Shown here: in pieces, positions 41,698-50,889 of the stretch
Position numbering within the stretch: position 1 is the stretch's first letter
Layout: the number at the start of each line of letters is the position of its first letter
Assembly: GCF_000472285.1 (NCBI RefSeq)
Contig: NZ_KI421424.1
Location: 24,171 to 88,170 of the forward strand
Source of the DNA: Desulfuromonas sp. TF
Lineage (GTDB): Bacteria; Desulfobacterota; Desulfuromonadia; Desulfuromonadales; ATBO01
DNA length: 64,000 nt
Direction: 5' to 3'
Made by a program: the position numbers and the translations under genes
The notes under the pieces: generated by a model
The model's input: the letters and a program-made list of their open reading frames with translations, nothing else
The model's database searches: none
What the model was told of the DNA's origin: nothing

Positions 41698-42957
41698 ATG
41701 CCGCTGACCACTCCCAGACTCACAGGTCCCTGGCGGAGGCGCTTTCAATGGACGGCGACCCTGACGGTCCTGGCGGTCCCCTTCGTCCGTATAGGCGGCC
41801 GCAGCCTGCTGCTCGTCGATCTTCCCTCCCGGACCCTGGAGGCGGGGGGGCGGATCTTTCGCATCGAGGAGCTTTACCTTCTCCTGCTTCTCTGCCTGGC
41901 TCTGGTGCTCTTCTTTCTTCTGGCAACCCTGGTGCTTGGCCGCGTCTGGTGCGGATGGGCCTGCCCCCAGACCACCCTGTCCGATGCGGCCGAATGGTGG
42001 GGACGCCGGATCGGCCTGCAGGTCACCCCCCGCGACATGCGGGGGCCGGCCGGTCGCAAGGCACTCCTTCATGCCGGATATCTTTTTCTGGCCCTTCTGG
42101 CCGGCGCGAATCTGGTGTGGTATTTTGTCTCGCCCTACGATTTTTTCCCGCGCCTGGCCTTCGGCAGGCTCGGCGCCGCTTCCTTTGCCTCCTGGATGAT
42201 CATCACCGGAGCGGTCTATCTCGATCTGGCCCTGCTGCGCCGGCTGCTCTGCCGCGACTTCTGCCCCTACGGCCGCTTCCAGAGCGCCCTGGTCGACGCG
42301 GGCACCCTAAACTTGCGCTTTCACCCCGACGAGGCGCACCGCTGCATCCGCTGCGGCTCGTGCGTCCGCGCCTGTCCCACGGGGATCGACATTCGCCAGG
42401 GCGACCAGGTGGAATGCATCAACTGCGGCCGCTGTCTCGATGCCTGCCGCGAGGTGATGGCCTCTCGCAACCAGCCCGGGATCATCCGCTACACATTCGG
42501 CCGGGAAGGCAAAGGGGTGTGGGCCATCCTGAACGCGCGCACCCTGCTGGTGGCTGCCCTGTTCACGGCCGTTTCCACATTTACGGTGGTGGCAGTGGCT
42601 TACCGGCCGACCGCCAGTTTCAAACTGCAGCGCTCCGCCAGCGCTTCCAGCCGCCCCCTTCCTGGAGGGGAACTGGCCACCTTCTTCACGGCCTATCTCA
42701 GCAACCGGGGAGCAGGCGACGAGACCTTCACTCTTTCGGCCCACCGGGACGAGACTGTCCTCGAACTCAAGGGCCCGACACACGGCATCACGCTGTCAAC
42801 CGGCGAGCGTCGGCGGCTCGATTTTGCCGTCGTCTCCCCGGAGCCGCCGGCGGATCAGTCTTTCCCTATCCATTTTTTCGTGACCGACTCCCGCGGCAGG
42901 GTCGTCGCCCGCGCCGGGGCCACCCTTTCCGCACCGAAGGACATGCCTCATGAATGA
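41698..42957 (+). CDS. ccoG: Cytochrome oxidase accessory protein CcoG (RdxA/FixG)
   Basis: A 419-residue membrane iron-sulfur protein that reduces copper for oxidase assembly. The N-terminal half has membrane helices and GRVWCGWACPQTTLSD. The ferredoxin-like part has CIRCGSCVRACPTGID and CINCGRCLDACREV, giving two 4Fe-4S sites. The C-terminal half is a periplasmic immunoglobulin-like domain (LKGPTHGITLSTGERRRLDF). It overlaps the ccoH start by 8 bases. Confidence 0.93.
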   Translation: MPLTTPRLTGPWRRRFQWTATLTVLAVPFVRIGGRSLLLVDLPSRTLEAGGRIFRIEELYLLLLLCLALVLFFLLATLVLGRVWCGWACPQTTLSDAAEWWGRRIGLQVTPRDMRGPAGRKALLHAGYLFLALLAGANLVWYFVSPYDFFPRLAFGRLGAASFASWMIITGAVYLDLALLRRLLCRDFCPYGRFQSALVDAGTLNLRFHPDEAHRCIRCGSCVRACPTGIDIRQGDQVECINCGRCLDACREVMASRNQPGIIRYTFGREGKGVWAILNARTLLVAALFTAVSTFTVVAVAYRPTASFKLQRSASASSRPLPGGELATFFTAYLSNRGAGDETFTLSAHRDETVLELKGPTHGITLSTGERRRLDFAVVSPEPPADQSFPIHFFVTDSRGRVVARAGATLSAPKDMPHE

Positions 42958-43408
42958 CGCTGCAAGGTCCACCCACTGGCCAAAAGTCATCATCGGCTTG
43001 ATTCTCTTCTTCCTGCTCCTGACCGGCTGGTCGGTCTACCGGGCGGCAAAGGGAGTCAGCGAGGTGGCCAACCCCCGCTATTACAGCCACGGCCTCAAGT
43101 ACAACGATACCCTGATCGAGCAGGAGGCCGCCGCGGGCCTAGGCTGGCAGGTCGGCATCAGACTGGCCGACGGACGTATGGAAGTCCGCCTCACCGACCG
43201 GGACGGCCGGCCTGTGGTGCAGGCCCAGGCCGAAGTGGCGCTCTACCGGACTGATGCGAAGGAGCAGAGCCTCCTTCACCTTGCGGAAGAAAGCGCCGGC
43301 CTCTATGCCGCGGCCCTTCCGGAGGATCTTTCAGGAAGCCTCAGCGCCCGTCTGCAGATCACCCGCCTGGGCGCAGGACTTTCCCGCTCCCTCCTTCTGA
43401 ACCTCTGA
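42950..43408 (+). CDS. ccoH: cbb3 oxidase assembly protein CcoH (FixH)
   Basis: A 152-residue protein with one N-terminal membrane helix (VIIGLILFFLLLTGWSVYRAA, about 13-33) and a periplasmic domain. It begins NPRYYSHGLKYNDTLIEQ (the NYYxxG(L)xYNxxI pattern) typical of FixH. It is required for oxidase assembly in related systems. It starts inside the end of ccoG. Confidence 0.85.
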   Translation: MNDAARSTHWPKVIIGLILFFLLLTGWSVYRAAKGVSEVANPRYYSHGLKYNDTLIEQEAAAGLGWQVGIRLADGRMEVRLTDRDGRPVVQAQAEVALYRTDAKEQSLLHLAEESAGLYAAALPEDLSGSLSARLQITRLGAGLSRSLLLNL

Positions 43409-43411
43409 ATC

Positions 43412-45931
43412 ATGAACGATTCGATCCTGGCCTGCGACCACTGCGAATTGCCCATCCCCCCGGGGGAACTGGTTGCCGACCGTATCGGCGACCTTGAGCG
43501 CCGCTTCTGCTGCCAGGGGTGCCGCGGCGCTTTCCGCATCATCACCGGCGCCGGAATGGACGATTTCTACCGGCGGCGAAACTGGCCGGAGCCGGGGCTG
43601 CCCGAGGGAGCTTTCGCCGCCGGATACGACGACGCCGCCCTGGCGCCTTTCGTCAGTCAGGGGAAAACGGGGGCCGAGTTTTTCTTCCTCCTCGAGGGGG
43701 TCCGCTGCGCCTCCTGCGTCTGGCTCATCGAACGCATCCTGGCTTCGGTCGCCGGAGTCTCCGACGCCCGCCTCAATTACGGCACCCATCGCGCCCGAGT
43801 CCGCTTCGACCCGAGCCGGACCACCCCCGCCGCACTGTTCGAGGCGGTGGCCCGGATCGGTTACATTCCCCGCCCCTACACCGTCGAAGCGCAGCAGACG
43901 GCTGCGGAAAACGAGCGGCGCTCGCTTCTCATCCGCTTCGGCACGGCCTTTTTTCTCTCCATGCAGCTGATGGGATACTCGCTGGCCCTTTACGCCGGAT
44001 ACTTTCAGGGAATGGAGGAGGGCGCCCGCAACCTGCTCCAGTATCTGGCCGCCCTGGTCACCACACCGGTTGTCTTCTATGCCGGGGGGCCATTTCTCGC
44101 CGGCGCCTGGAGAAGCCTGCGCAACCGGGCACCCAACATGGACCTGCTCATCGCCATCGGAGTTCTCTCCGCCTACGGTTACAGCCTCTATGCTTTGGAA
44201 GCAGGAGGCGAGATCTACTTCGATACCGCCGCCATGATCGTCACTTTGATCCTGGCCGGAAGGCTCTTCGAAAATGCGGCCCGGCGCAAGGCATCGGCGG
44301 GGGTGGACCGCCTGCTGCGCCTCGCCCCGGACAATGCCCGCCGCCTCGATGGAGAGGATGTCGTTCAGGTGGAGAGTTCACTCCTGCATCCGGGGGACCG
44401 GATCCGCGTCCTGCCGGGGGAGCGCTTTCCCGTGGACGGCGAACTGATTTCCGGCGATACCGAAGTGGACGAGTCGGTCATCACCGGCGAGCCGTTGCCG
44501 GTCCTGCGCAGTGCCGGAGCGAAGATCGTCTCAGGCGCCCTCAACCTCACCTCAGCGGTCGACCTCCGGGTCACCCGGGGCGTCTCCGATTCCTTCATAG
44601 CCCGGGTGGCCCGCCTGGTGGAAGAGGCCCAGAGTCGCCAGGCCCCCGTACAGCGCCTGGCCGACCGCGTGGCCGCCCTGTTTGTTCCCGCCGCTGCGAT
44701 GCTCTCACTCGGCACGCTCCTCTACTGGAGCTGGCAGGGAGCGCCGGGGATGGCTCCCCTGCTCAACGCGGTGTCCGTGCTGGTGGTGGCCTGCCCCTGC
44801 GCTCTCGGCCTGGCCACCCCCACCGCGATACTGGTGGCCGGCGGTGCGGCCGCCTCCAGAGGGATCCTTTTCCGCGGCGGGGATGTCATCGAAGCCGCCG
44901 GAAGGCTGACCCTCGCCGCCTTCGACAAGACAGGGACACTCACCGAAGGGCGGCCGCGGGTCGCGGCCGTGCGACCGGCCGCCGGGACGGAGGAGGATCT
45001 GCTGGGCCTGGCAGCTCGGGTGGAGGCCGGATCGACCCATCCCCTTGCGCGGGGAATCGTGACCGAAGCCCGCCATCGAGGCCTTGCGGTAGGGAGCGGC
45101 TCGGGAAGCCGGGCTATTGCCGGCAGGGGAGCATGGCTGGAGACGGAAGAGGGACCGCTCCGTGTCGGCAGCCGTCTTTTCCTCAGCGAGGGCGGCATCT
45201 CCGTGCCTCAAAACGACGCCCCGGATCACTGCACGGAGGTGCATGTGGCTTGCGGCGAGTCCTATTGCGGCGTCATCCTCCTTGAGGATCCTGTGCGCAC
45301 ATCCGCGGAGGATATCGTCGGCCGTTTCGGCGCCCTGGGCATCCGGACGGCTCTGCTCACGGGTGACCGGCATGCAGCCGCTGAACGGATTTCAAAGGGA
45401 CTCAGGATCGGCACGACTCTGGCCGAGCTGAGTCCTAAGGAGAAATCGGACTGGATCGAAGCCAGAAGACGGGAAGGGGAGAAGGTCCTGATGGTCGGCG
45501 ACGGAATCAACGATGCTCCCGCCCTTTCGGCGGCATCGGTCGGCTGCGCCATGGCCGGAGGGACCGACATCGCCCTCGAAACCTCCGACCTGATTCTCAC
45601 CCGCCCCGACCTTGAGTGCCTCGAAGAGGCTCTTTGCATCGCCCGCCGCACCCTGCGGATCATCCGCCAGAACCTCTTCTGGGCCTTTGCCTACAACCTT
45701 CTCGCTCTTCCCCTGGCCGCCGCCGGGAAGCTCGCACCCATTCACGCCGCCGCCGCCATGGCGCTGAGCTCGGTGTGCGTAGTGGGAAACAGCTTGCGGC
45801 TGGGGAGAATCGGCAAACAAGGAAAAAGGATTAAGGAACAAGATGAAAGGAAAACCTCCGATTTCACCCCTTCAACCTCGTCGACCCTGCCCTTGGCCTT
45901 TATCCTTTTACCTTTAACCTTTTACCTTTAA
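43412..45931 (+). CDS. ccoI: Copper-translocating P-type ATPase CcoI (FixI)
   Basis: An 839-residue copper pump that supplies CuB for the oxidase. Residues 1-60 hold an N-terminal metal-binding domain (CDHCELPIPPG, CCQGC). A heavy-metal-associated domain follows, with CASC (GVRCASCVWLIERIL, about 95). The transport motif CPC is in VVACPCALGLATP, the phosphorylated Asp in DKTGTLTEG, and the hinge GDGINDAP. The last 35 residues (RIKEQDERKTSDFTPSTS...) are low in complexity and unusual, derived from a repeat-like spacer before ccoS. Confidence 0.95.
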   Translation: MNDSILACDHCELPIPPGELVADRIGDLERRFCCQGCRGAFRIITGAGMDDFYRRRNWPEPGLPEGAFAAGYDDAALAPFVSQGKTGAEFFFLLEGVRCASCVWLIERILASVAGVSDARLNYGTHRARVRFDPSRTTPAALFEAVARIGYIPRPYTVEAQQTAAENERRSLLIRFGTAFFLSMQLMGYSLALYAGYFQGMEEGARNLLQYLAALVTTPVVFYAGGPFLAGAWRSLRNRAPNMDLLIAIGVLSAYGYSLYALEAGGEIYFDTAAMIVTLILAGRLFENAARRKASAGVDRLLRLAPDNARRLDGEDVVQVESSLLHPGDRIRVLPGERFPVDGELISGDTEVDESVITGEPLPVLRSAGAKIVSGALNLTSAVDLRVTRGVSDSFIARVARLVEEAQSRQAPVQRLADRVAALFVPAAAMLSLGTLLYWSWQGAPGMAPLLNAVSVLVVACPCALGLATPTAILVAGGAAASRGILFRGGDVIEAAGRLTLAAFDKTGTLTEGRPRVAAVRPAAGTEEDLLGLAARVEAGSTHPLARGIVTEARHRGLAVGSGSGSRAIAGRGAWLETEEGPLRVGSRLFLSEGGISVPQNDAPDHCTEVHVACGESYCGVILLEDPVRTSAEDIVGRFGALGIRTALLTGDRHAAAERISKGLRIGTTLAELSPKEKSDWIEARRREGEKVLMVGDGINDAPALSAASVGCAMAGGTDIALETSDLILTRPDLECLEEALCIARRTLRIIRQNLFWAFAYNLLALPLAAAGKLAPIHAAAAMALSSVCVVGNSLRLGRIGKQGKRIKEQDERKTSDFTPSTSSTLPLAFILLPLTFYL

Positions 45932-45943
45932 CCTGGATTTTCC

Positions 45944-46135
45944 ATGCTGACCTCAACCATCATCCTCATCATCCTCTCCCTCTTCCTCGGAACAGGGGTC
46001 TGGCTCTTTTTCATCTGGGCCGTCAAGAAGGGGGAGTTCGACGACATGGAAGGTCCCAAGCACCGGATGCTCGAGGATGATCCTGCGGATCCGGCCAAGG
46101 AGACGAAAGATGACGAAAAATTCGATCAACCTTGA
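45944..46135 (+). CDS. ccoS: cbb3 oxidase assembly protein CcoS
   Basis: A 63-residue protein with one membrane helix (STIILIILSLFLGTGVWLFFIW) and the sequence WAVKKGEFDDMEGPKHRML typical of CcoS (GQFDDLEGPA.RIL), which is needed for cofactor insertion. The end overlaps the next gene by 26 bases. Confidence 0.9.
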   Translation: MLTSTIILIILSLFLGTGVWLFFIWAVKKGEFDDMEGPKHRMLEDDPADPAKETKDDEKFDQP

Positions 46136-46559
46136 AAAGAGAGGCCTTTTGGGAAGAATCGGACGGATCCTCGTTTGCTCCGTTCTGCTTCTGTCCTCCG
46201 CAATCCAAGCCTCGGCCTCATCGGGCACCCGAATCGAAATCGAGGGGATCGACGGGGGAAAGGCGATTCTGAACCTGGCATCCGAACCGCTGCGCACCAT
46301 GACCCCTGCCCCCTTTCACCTGATGCTGATCGACGGGACGGGGATCCCGATCACCGGCGCCGAAGTTCGCTGCGACCTGACCATGCCGGCCATGCCGATG
46401 CCGGAGAACAGGCCGAAGATTCGGGAAAAGGACGGGTTTTATTGGGGGGAAGCCGTCTTCACCATGGCCGGCGCCTGGCAGGCAGCCTTCCAGGTCACCA
46501 TGCCGGACGGCCGCCTCGAAATCCTGATCTTCGACCTCGACCCGGTTCTGCTCAAATGA
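46110..46559 (+). CDS. Secreted YtkA/FixH-like protein
   Basis: A 149-residue protein starting MTKNSINLEK inside ccoS. Signal peptide near residues 14-38 (ILVCSVLLLSSAIQASAS). The rest is a beta-rich domain with DLTMPAMPMPENRPKI and GAWQAAFQVTMPDG, typical of YtkA-like proteins, which often accompany copper and oxidase genes. The methionine-rich PAMPMP patch could bind copper (inference). Coupled to the next gene by an ATGA overlap. Confidence 0.75.
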   Translation: MTKNSINLEKRGLLGRIGRILVCSVLLLSSAIQASASSGTRIEIEGIDGGKAILNLASEPLRTMTPAPFHLMLIDGTGIPITGAEVRCDLTMPAMPMPENRPKIREKDGFYWGEAVFTMAGAWQAAFQVTMPDGRLEILIFDLDPVLLK

Positions 46560-47242
46560 TCGACCCCCTCTTCACCATGGCCCTGATCACCGGTCTGCTC
46601 GGCTCGGGGCACTGCATCGGCATGTGCGGCGGCATCGTCACCGCCCTTTCCCTCTCGGATAACGGCCGGCGCGGCGGCCTTTCCTTTCACCTCCTCTACA
46701 ACGCCGGTCGGCTCGCCACTTATGGCCTGATCGGATTCCTGGCCGGCCGGCTCGGCTCAGCGATCGCCTACACCGATGCATTCGCCGGAGTGAGCCGCTC
46801 GCTGCTGGTGGCATCCGATCTTCTGGTCATTTTCCTCGGTCTCGGCACCGCAGGTCTTTTCGCCCGCTTCACCCTTCAGCGGCTCGAGTTCGCAGGCCCG
46901 ATGCGGGCCATGGCCTCCGCGGTGCAGGGTATGCGCGCCCTCCCCCCCGCCATAGCCGCCCTCCCACTCGGCCTGCTCTTCGGCTTTCTCCCCTGCGGCT
47001 TCCTCTACGCCGTGGCGATTTCAGCCGCCCAGAGCGCCGACCCTCTCCAGGGCGCCCTCGTCCTGCTCGCCTTCGGCCTGGGGACCGCCCCTTCCCTCCT
47101 CCTGTTCGGCAAAGCCGCCCAGTGGCTCGGCGTCCGAGCCCGGGCCCGACTGCTGCAAGGCGCGGGGATCATGGTGGCGGCGATGGGCGGGTACAATCTT
47201 TTCCGGCACCTGCAGATGATGGGGCTCTGGGGTCTTCTGTGA
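46556..47242 (+). CDS. SafE/DsbD-like six-helix membrane protein
   Basis: A 228-residue membrane protein of the sulfite exporter TauE/SafE (DsbD-like) type. ATG at 46556 overlaps the previous stop. Two cysteine motifs are present: GSGHCIGMCGGIV (helix 1) and LLFGFLPCGFLYA (helix 4), as in the members located next to cbb3 genes. It likely helps copper or thiol transfer for oxidase assembly. Last gene of the operon. Confidence 0.85.
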   Translation: MIDPLFTMALITGLLGSGHCIGMCGGIVTALSLSDNGRRGGLSFHLLYNAGRLATYGLIGFLAGRLGSAIAYTDAFAGVSRSLLVASDLLVIFLGLGTAGLFARFTLQRLEFAGPMRAMASAVQGMRALPPAIAALPLGLLFGFLPCGFLYAVAISAAQSADPLQGALVLLAFGLGTAPSLLLFGKAAQWLGVRARARLLQGAGIMVAAMGGYNLFRHLQMMGLWGLL

Positions 47243-47361
47243 CTTTGGTCAATTACGGCAAATCCGCACATAAAATCCGCTAAATTCAGATAAAACAAAA
47301 TATTGAATTCGGCGTGGTCGGAAGGCCCGTTACGTTCTCGTACAGTGACTGCCAATTCGGA

Positions 47362-48258
47362 CTATTCGGGGGCATGGGCTTTGAGATGGTGCAGGAAAGT
47401 GAGCGCCAGGGGGGAGAGCTGGCGGTTCCTGCGCTGCACCAGATAGAACTGCCGGTGAATCTGCAGGCCGCTGAGGGGGACCGTCACCAGAGATCCCAGA
47501 AGAAGATCCTCCGCAACCGACAGAGAGGAAAGGATGGAGATGCCGAGCCGGGCCTTGATCCCCTGGCGGATCGCCTCTGAACTTCCCATCTCCGCCACCA
47601 TGGTCAGCCGGGACAGATCCAGGCCGTACTCCTGCAGGGCCTGATTCATCACCATGCGGGTCCCGGATTCCGGCTCCCGCTGGATGAAAGGCTGTCCCGG
47701 AAGCTCCTCCAGAGAGACGGACTCCCGGGAGGCCCAGGGATGTCCGGGATAAACCGTCAGCATCAACTCGTCGGAGAAGACCTGCTCCGCATCCAGACGG
47801 TTATCCTTCGGCCTCGCCCCGACTATCCCCAGCTCCAGAGTTCCCAGCAGGAGTTCTTCGACAATCCGGGAAGTGCCCGAAATTTTGAGCATGATCTGAA
47901 TGGAGGGATGGGCTGTCTTGAAGGATTCGATCAGGGCCGGAAGGATGAACGCTCCCGGAATGGTGCTGGCGCCCAGGGGCAGGCTGCCGGAGACGCGGCC
48001 ACGGAACTGATCGATCGCCTGGAGGGCTTCGTCCCTCAGGGCGATGATCCGCCGGGCGTACTGATAAAGGATCTGCCCGGCTCCCGTGGGCATCACCTCT
48101 CGACCCAGCCGGTCCAGCAGCTTTTCTCCCAGGATTTCCTCCAGGGAGCGGACATGCTCGCTGACCGAGGGCTGGGAAAGCAGGACGGCTTTTGCCGCCA
48201 GGGTGAAACTCTTCAGCTCCACGACCTTGCAGAAAACCTCCAGGCGCCTGATATCCAT
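47362..48258 (-). CDS. LysR-family transcriptional regulator
   Basis: A 298-residue LysR regulator. The N-terminal winged helix is MDIRRLEVFCKVVELKSFTLAAKAVLLSQPSVSEHVRSLEE, and the C-terminal effector-binding domain carries LGIVGARPKDNRL and QREPESGTRMVMNQAL. It closely resembles regulators found beside sulfur or selenium genes (CysL-type), but no such gene is near. It lies directly after fetB with 15 bases between, so they may be co-transcribed. The target is not known. Confidence 0.9.
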   Translation of the reverse strand: MDIRRLEVFCKVVELKSFTLAAKAVLLSQPSVSEHVRSLEEILGEKLLDRLGREVMPTGAGQILYQYARRIIALRDEALQAIDQFRGRVSGSLPLGASTIPGAFILPALIESFKTAHPSIQIMLKISGTSRIVEELLLGTLELGIVGARPKDNRLDAEQVFSDELMLTVYPGHPWASRESVSLEELPGQPFIQREPESGTRMVMNQALQEYGLDLSRLTMVAEMGSSEAIRQGIKARLGISILSSLSVAEDLLLGSLVTVPLSGLQIHRQFYLVQRRNRQLSPLALTFLHHLKAHAPE

Positions 48259-48273
48259 GAATCTCCTTCCTTC

Positions 48274-49062
48274 TTACCCTTCACTCCTGAGCTGGTGGGC
48301 CGGGGTAAAGTAGTTGCGATATCCCTGTATCAGAATGAGAAAAGAGGTCACCGCCACGCTGCCGGTGATGACGCACATGATTGCGATCTGGTACTTGACG
48401 GCAATGATCGGGGCCGTTCCGGAGAGGATCTGGCCGGTCATCATTCCGGGGAGAAAGACGATCCCCATGGCGGCCATGGCATTGACGGAGGGAATCAGGG
48501 AGGCTCGAAAGGCGCTGCGCACCGCGTCTCCGGCGGCCGTTCGAGCCGTGGCGCCGAGGCTCAGGGCGGTTTCGATCTCGTCGCGGCGGTCCTTCATCTC
48601 GGAAGCCAGGCGCTCGGCGGCCAGACTGGCGCCGGTCATGGAATTCCCGATGATCATCCCGGCCAGGGGGATCAGGTAGCGCGGATCGTACCAGGGGGAA
48701 AGCCCGATGACAAGATGACAGAAAAAGAAGGTGCCGCCGCCGCAGCCGATCAGGATGGAGATGCCGACCACCCGGTAAAAACGGGGCATCTTGTCCTTCA
48801 CCCGGCCCGCCACGGCCTGAACGGAAAAGATCCCCATGACCAGAAGGATAAGCAGGATGGGGGCAGGAGTGCGAAGGGCGAAGACCAGATGGAGGACATA
48901 GCCGACGGCCAGAAGCTGGACTCCCATCCGAGCCGATGCCCAGAGCATCTCCTTCTCCTGCCCGATTCCCTGCAGCCGGGCCAGTCCGACGGCGACGAAG
49001 ACCAGGCCGTAGACGAGAGCCAGGTCGGACAGGGCGAGGTCAATGATCGGTTTCGCCTCCAT
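48274..49062 (-). CDS. fetB: FetB-type (UPF0014) ABC exporter permease
   Basis: A 262-residue integral membrane protein. The ATG at 49062 follows GAAGGAGAC. Family signatures: LIPLAGMIIGNSMTGASLAAERL, ALSLGATARTAAGDAVRSAFRASLIPSVNAMAAMGIVFLPGMMTGQILSG. It pairs with the ATPase FetA; in E. coli the pair exports iron and aids resistance to oxidative stress. A palindromic repeat lies in the 178-base gap between the two genes. Confidence 0.88.
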   Translation of the reverse strand: MEAKPIIDLALSDLALVYGLVFVAVGLARLQGIGQEKEMLWASARMGVQLLAVGYVLHLVFALRTPAPILLILLVMGIFSVQAVAGRVKDKMPRFYRVVGISILIGCGGGTFFFCHLVIGLSPWYDPRYLIPLAGMIIGNSMTGASLAAERLASEMKDRRDEIETALSLGATARTAAGDAVRSAFRASLIPSVNAMAAMGIVFLPGMMTGQILSGTAPIIAVKYQIAIMCVITGSVAVTSFLILIQGYRNYFTPAHQLRSEG

Positions 49063-49131
49063 GCGGTCTCCTTCAGGCGGAAAAAACCTTTGTCTCAACA
49101 CCAGGGATTAAAAAAAAACGAAGATCAATTT

Positions 49132-49206
49132 TCACGCGAAGCCGCGAAGGCGCGAAGAGATTCAAAAAAGAGTTCTTTTTCTTCGCGTCTTCGCGTCTTC
49201 GCGTGA
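49132..49206. repeat. CGCGAAG-type palindromic repeat
   Basis: Two 27-base arms, 49132-49158 and 49180-49206, pair at 25 of 27 positions, around a 21-base loop rich in A and T. Each arm consists of about three CGCGAAG units, and the end is TTCACGCGAAG. Repeats built from this unit are widespread in environmental bacteria. It could fold as a strong hairpin between fetA and fetB. Confidence 0.85.
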
Positions 49207-49240
49207 GTCCTTGTTTTTGGTATTCCTCGATTTCTCGTGT

Positions 49241-50023
49241 CTAAGGGGCTATGGATTCGGGTTCTTGAATTTCTTTCTCCGGTTCCGCCAGAAAACGCCT
49301 CAATTCGGACGTGCGGGGGCGGTTCAGCAGGTCATCTGCAGAACCCTCTTCGAGAATGAGCCCCCCCTCCAGATAGGCCAGGCGATCGGCCACCCTTTCG
49401 GCCAGCCGCAGATCATGGGTCACCATCAGCACGGTCAGATTCCCGCGGCGGCAGACCTCCTGGAGGGTCGCGGCCAGGCGATCGGCGGTGGGACGGTCGA
49501 GGGCGCTGGTCGGTTCATCCAGCAGGAGGATTTCGGGCCGGGTCGCCAGGGTGCGGGCCATGCTGACCCGCTGCTGCTGGCCGAGGGACAGCTTGCGGGC
49601 ATTCTGAGGGAGCAGCTCGGCGGTCAATCGGCAGAGATCGAGGTTTTCACGAAGTAAATCGCTCTCGGGCAATGGCGGCTCTTCTCCCCGCAGCAGAAAG
49701 GGGCGCTGCAGGTTCTCCAGAACCGAGCCCTCGAACATGAAGGGTTTCTGAGCGGCCATGCCCACCCGCCGCCGCAACTGCAGAGGGTCGAGAGCGGCAA
49801 TGTCCTTTCCGTCGATGAGAATGCGGCCGGAGGTCGGATCTTCCAGCCGGTTGGCCAGCCGCACCAGGGTGCTTTTCCCTCCCCCCGAAGGGCCCACGAT
49901 CACCGTCAGTTCGCCGGCCGGCACCGAGAGGGAAATGCCCTTGAGTATCTCTTTTTCCCCTCCGGCATGATCGCGGCGGAGCTTGTGGACATCCTCGAAG
50001 TCCAGGGCTCCGGATCGTTTCAT
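49241..50023 (-). CDS. fetA: FetA-type ABC exporter ATPase
   Basis: A 260-residue ATPase. Walker A GPSGGGKSTLVRLANRL (about 44), Q-loop AAQKPFMFEGSVLENL, signature LSLGQQQRVSMARTL, Walker B EILLLDEPTSALDRPTADRL, and the H-loop VTHDLRLAERVAD. Works with FetB. The start codon overlaps the uracil-DNA glycosylase stop (ATGA), so all three are probably in one transcript. Confidence 0.9.
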   Translation of the reverse strand: MKRSGALDFEDVHKLRRDHAGGEKEILKGISLSVPAGELTVIVGPSGGGKSTLVRLANRLEDPTSGRILIDGKDIAALDPLQLRRRVGMAAQKPFMFEGSVLENLQRPFLLRGEEPPLPESDLLRENLDLCRLTAELLPQNARKLSLGQQQRVSMARTLATRPEILLLDEPTSALDRPTADRLAATLQEVCRRGNLTVLMVTHDLRLAERVADRLAYLEGGLILEEGSADDLLNRPRTSELRRFLAEPEKEIQEPESIAP

Positions 50024-50760
50024 TCCCCTCCCTCCCCCTCCCGCAGACGTGTCATTACCTGTTTCATGTCCTCCCAGGCTTCCCGTTTGCCGACCGGATT
50101 GCGCAGCAGATAGGCGGGATGATAGGTGGGCATGAGGGGAATCCCTTCGTACTCGCGCCAGGTGCCGCGCAGGCGGCCGATGGGCGAGCCGTCGCGCAGC
50201 AGCGACTGGGCCGCGAAGCGCCCCAGAGTGACGATGAGTTGGGGACGAATGGCGGCCAGCTGGCGTTTCAGGTACGGTTCACAGGCCTCTATCTCCTCGG
50301 GTCCGGGATCGCGGTTGCCCGGAGGGCGGCACTTTATCACGTTGCATATGTAGACTTCCTCGCGCCGCAGCCCCATGGCGAAAAGGATTCGGTCGAGGAG
50401 GCGTCCCGCCTCTCCCACGAAAGGCTCCCCCTTTTCGTCCTCTTCCCGTCCCGGCGCCTCGCCGACGAAGACCACGCGGGAATGCGGATCACCGACACCA
50501 AAGACGAGGTTGCGGCGACCCTTGCACAGTGAACAGCGGCGGCAGTCTTCAAGCTCGGCACGGATTTCCTCAAGAGTTTCCTGCCGGCAGGAGCCCTCGC
50601 CGCCCCGGTCCATCCCGACCTCACCGGGCGCACAGGGGGGCAATATCTCGGGGATATCGACGAGCGGCACCTCTTCGACACCCAGTGTCTGCAGGTCCTT
50701 CAACAGGTTGCGAACCTGGAGCGCCGTTTCCAGAATCTCTCTACGAAGAGTCTCGGGCAT
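50020..50760 (-). CDS. Family 4 uracil-DNA glycosylase (4Fe-4S)
   Basis: A 246-residue DNA repair enzyme that removes uracil. Motif A: GEAPGREEDEKGEPFVGEAG. Motif B: PTYHPAYLLRNP. Four cysteines for the Fe-S cluster: CRRCSLC near residue 75, then NVIKCRPPGNRDPGPEEIEACEPYL. An N-terminal extension of about 65 residues (ILPPCAPGEVGMD) precedes the enzyme core. It is the first gene in the run with fetA and fetB; the link is positional. Confidence 0.93.
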   Translation of the reverse strand: MPETLRREILETALQVRNLLKDLQTLGVEEVPLVDIPEILPPCAPGEVGMDRGGEGSCRQETLEEIRAELEDCRRCSLCKGRRNLVFGVGDPHSRVVFVGEAPGREEDEKGEPFVGEAGRLLDRILFAMGLRREEVYICNVIKCRPPGNRDPGPEEIEACEPYLKRQLAAIRPQLIVTLGRFAAQSLLRDGSPIGRLRGTWREYEGIPLMPTYHPAYLLRNPVGKREAWEDMKQVMTRLREGEGGE

Positions 50761-50889
50761 AACCTTCTTTACTTCCCCCGAATGGTGGATTATTCTTTAT
50801 ATGATTCCGTGAACTTGCCCCCCTTAAGCAAAAGACGTGAGGGGTGAGGTGTCTCACGGATTCAGGTTTTATTAAACCCTGCGAGGCCC

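Noticed and set aside
47740..49206. 488-codon plus-strand frame
   Set aside because: Antisense to the LysR and fetB genes and runs through the CGCGAAG repeat; composition is typical of a shadow.
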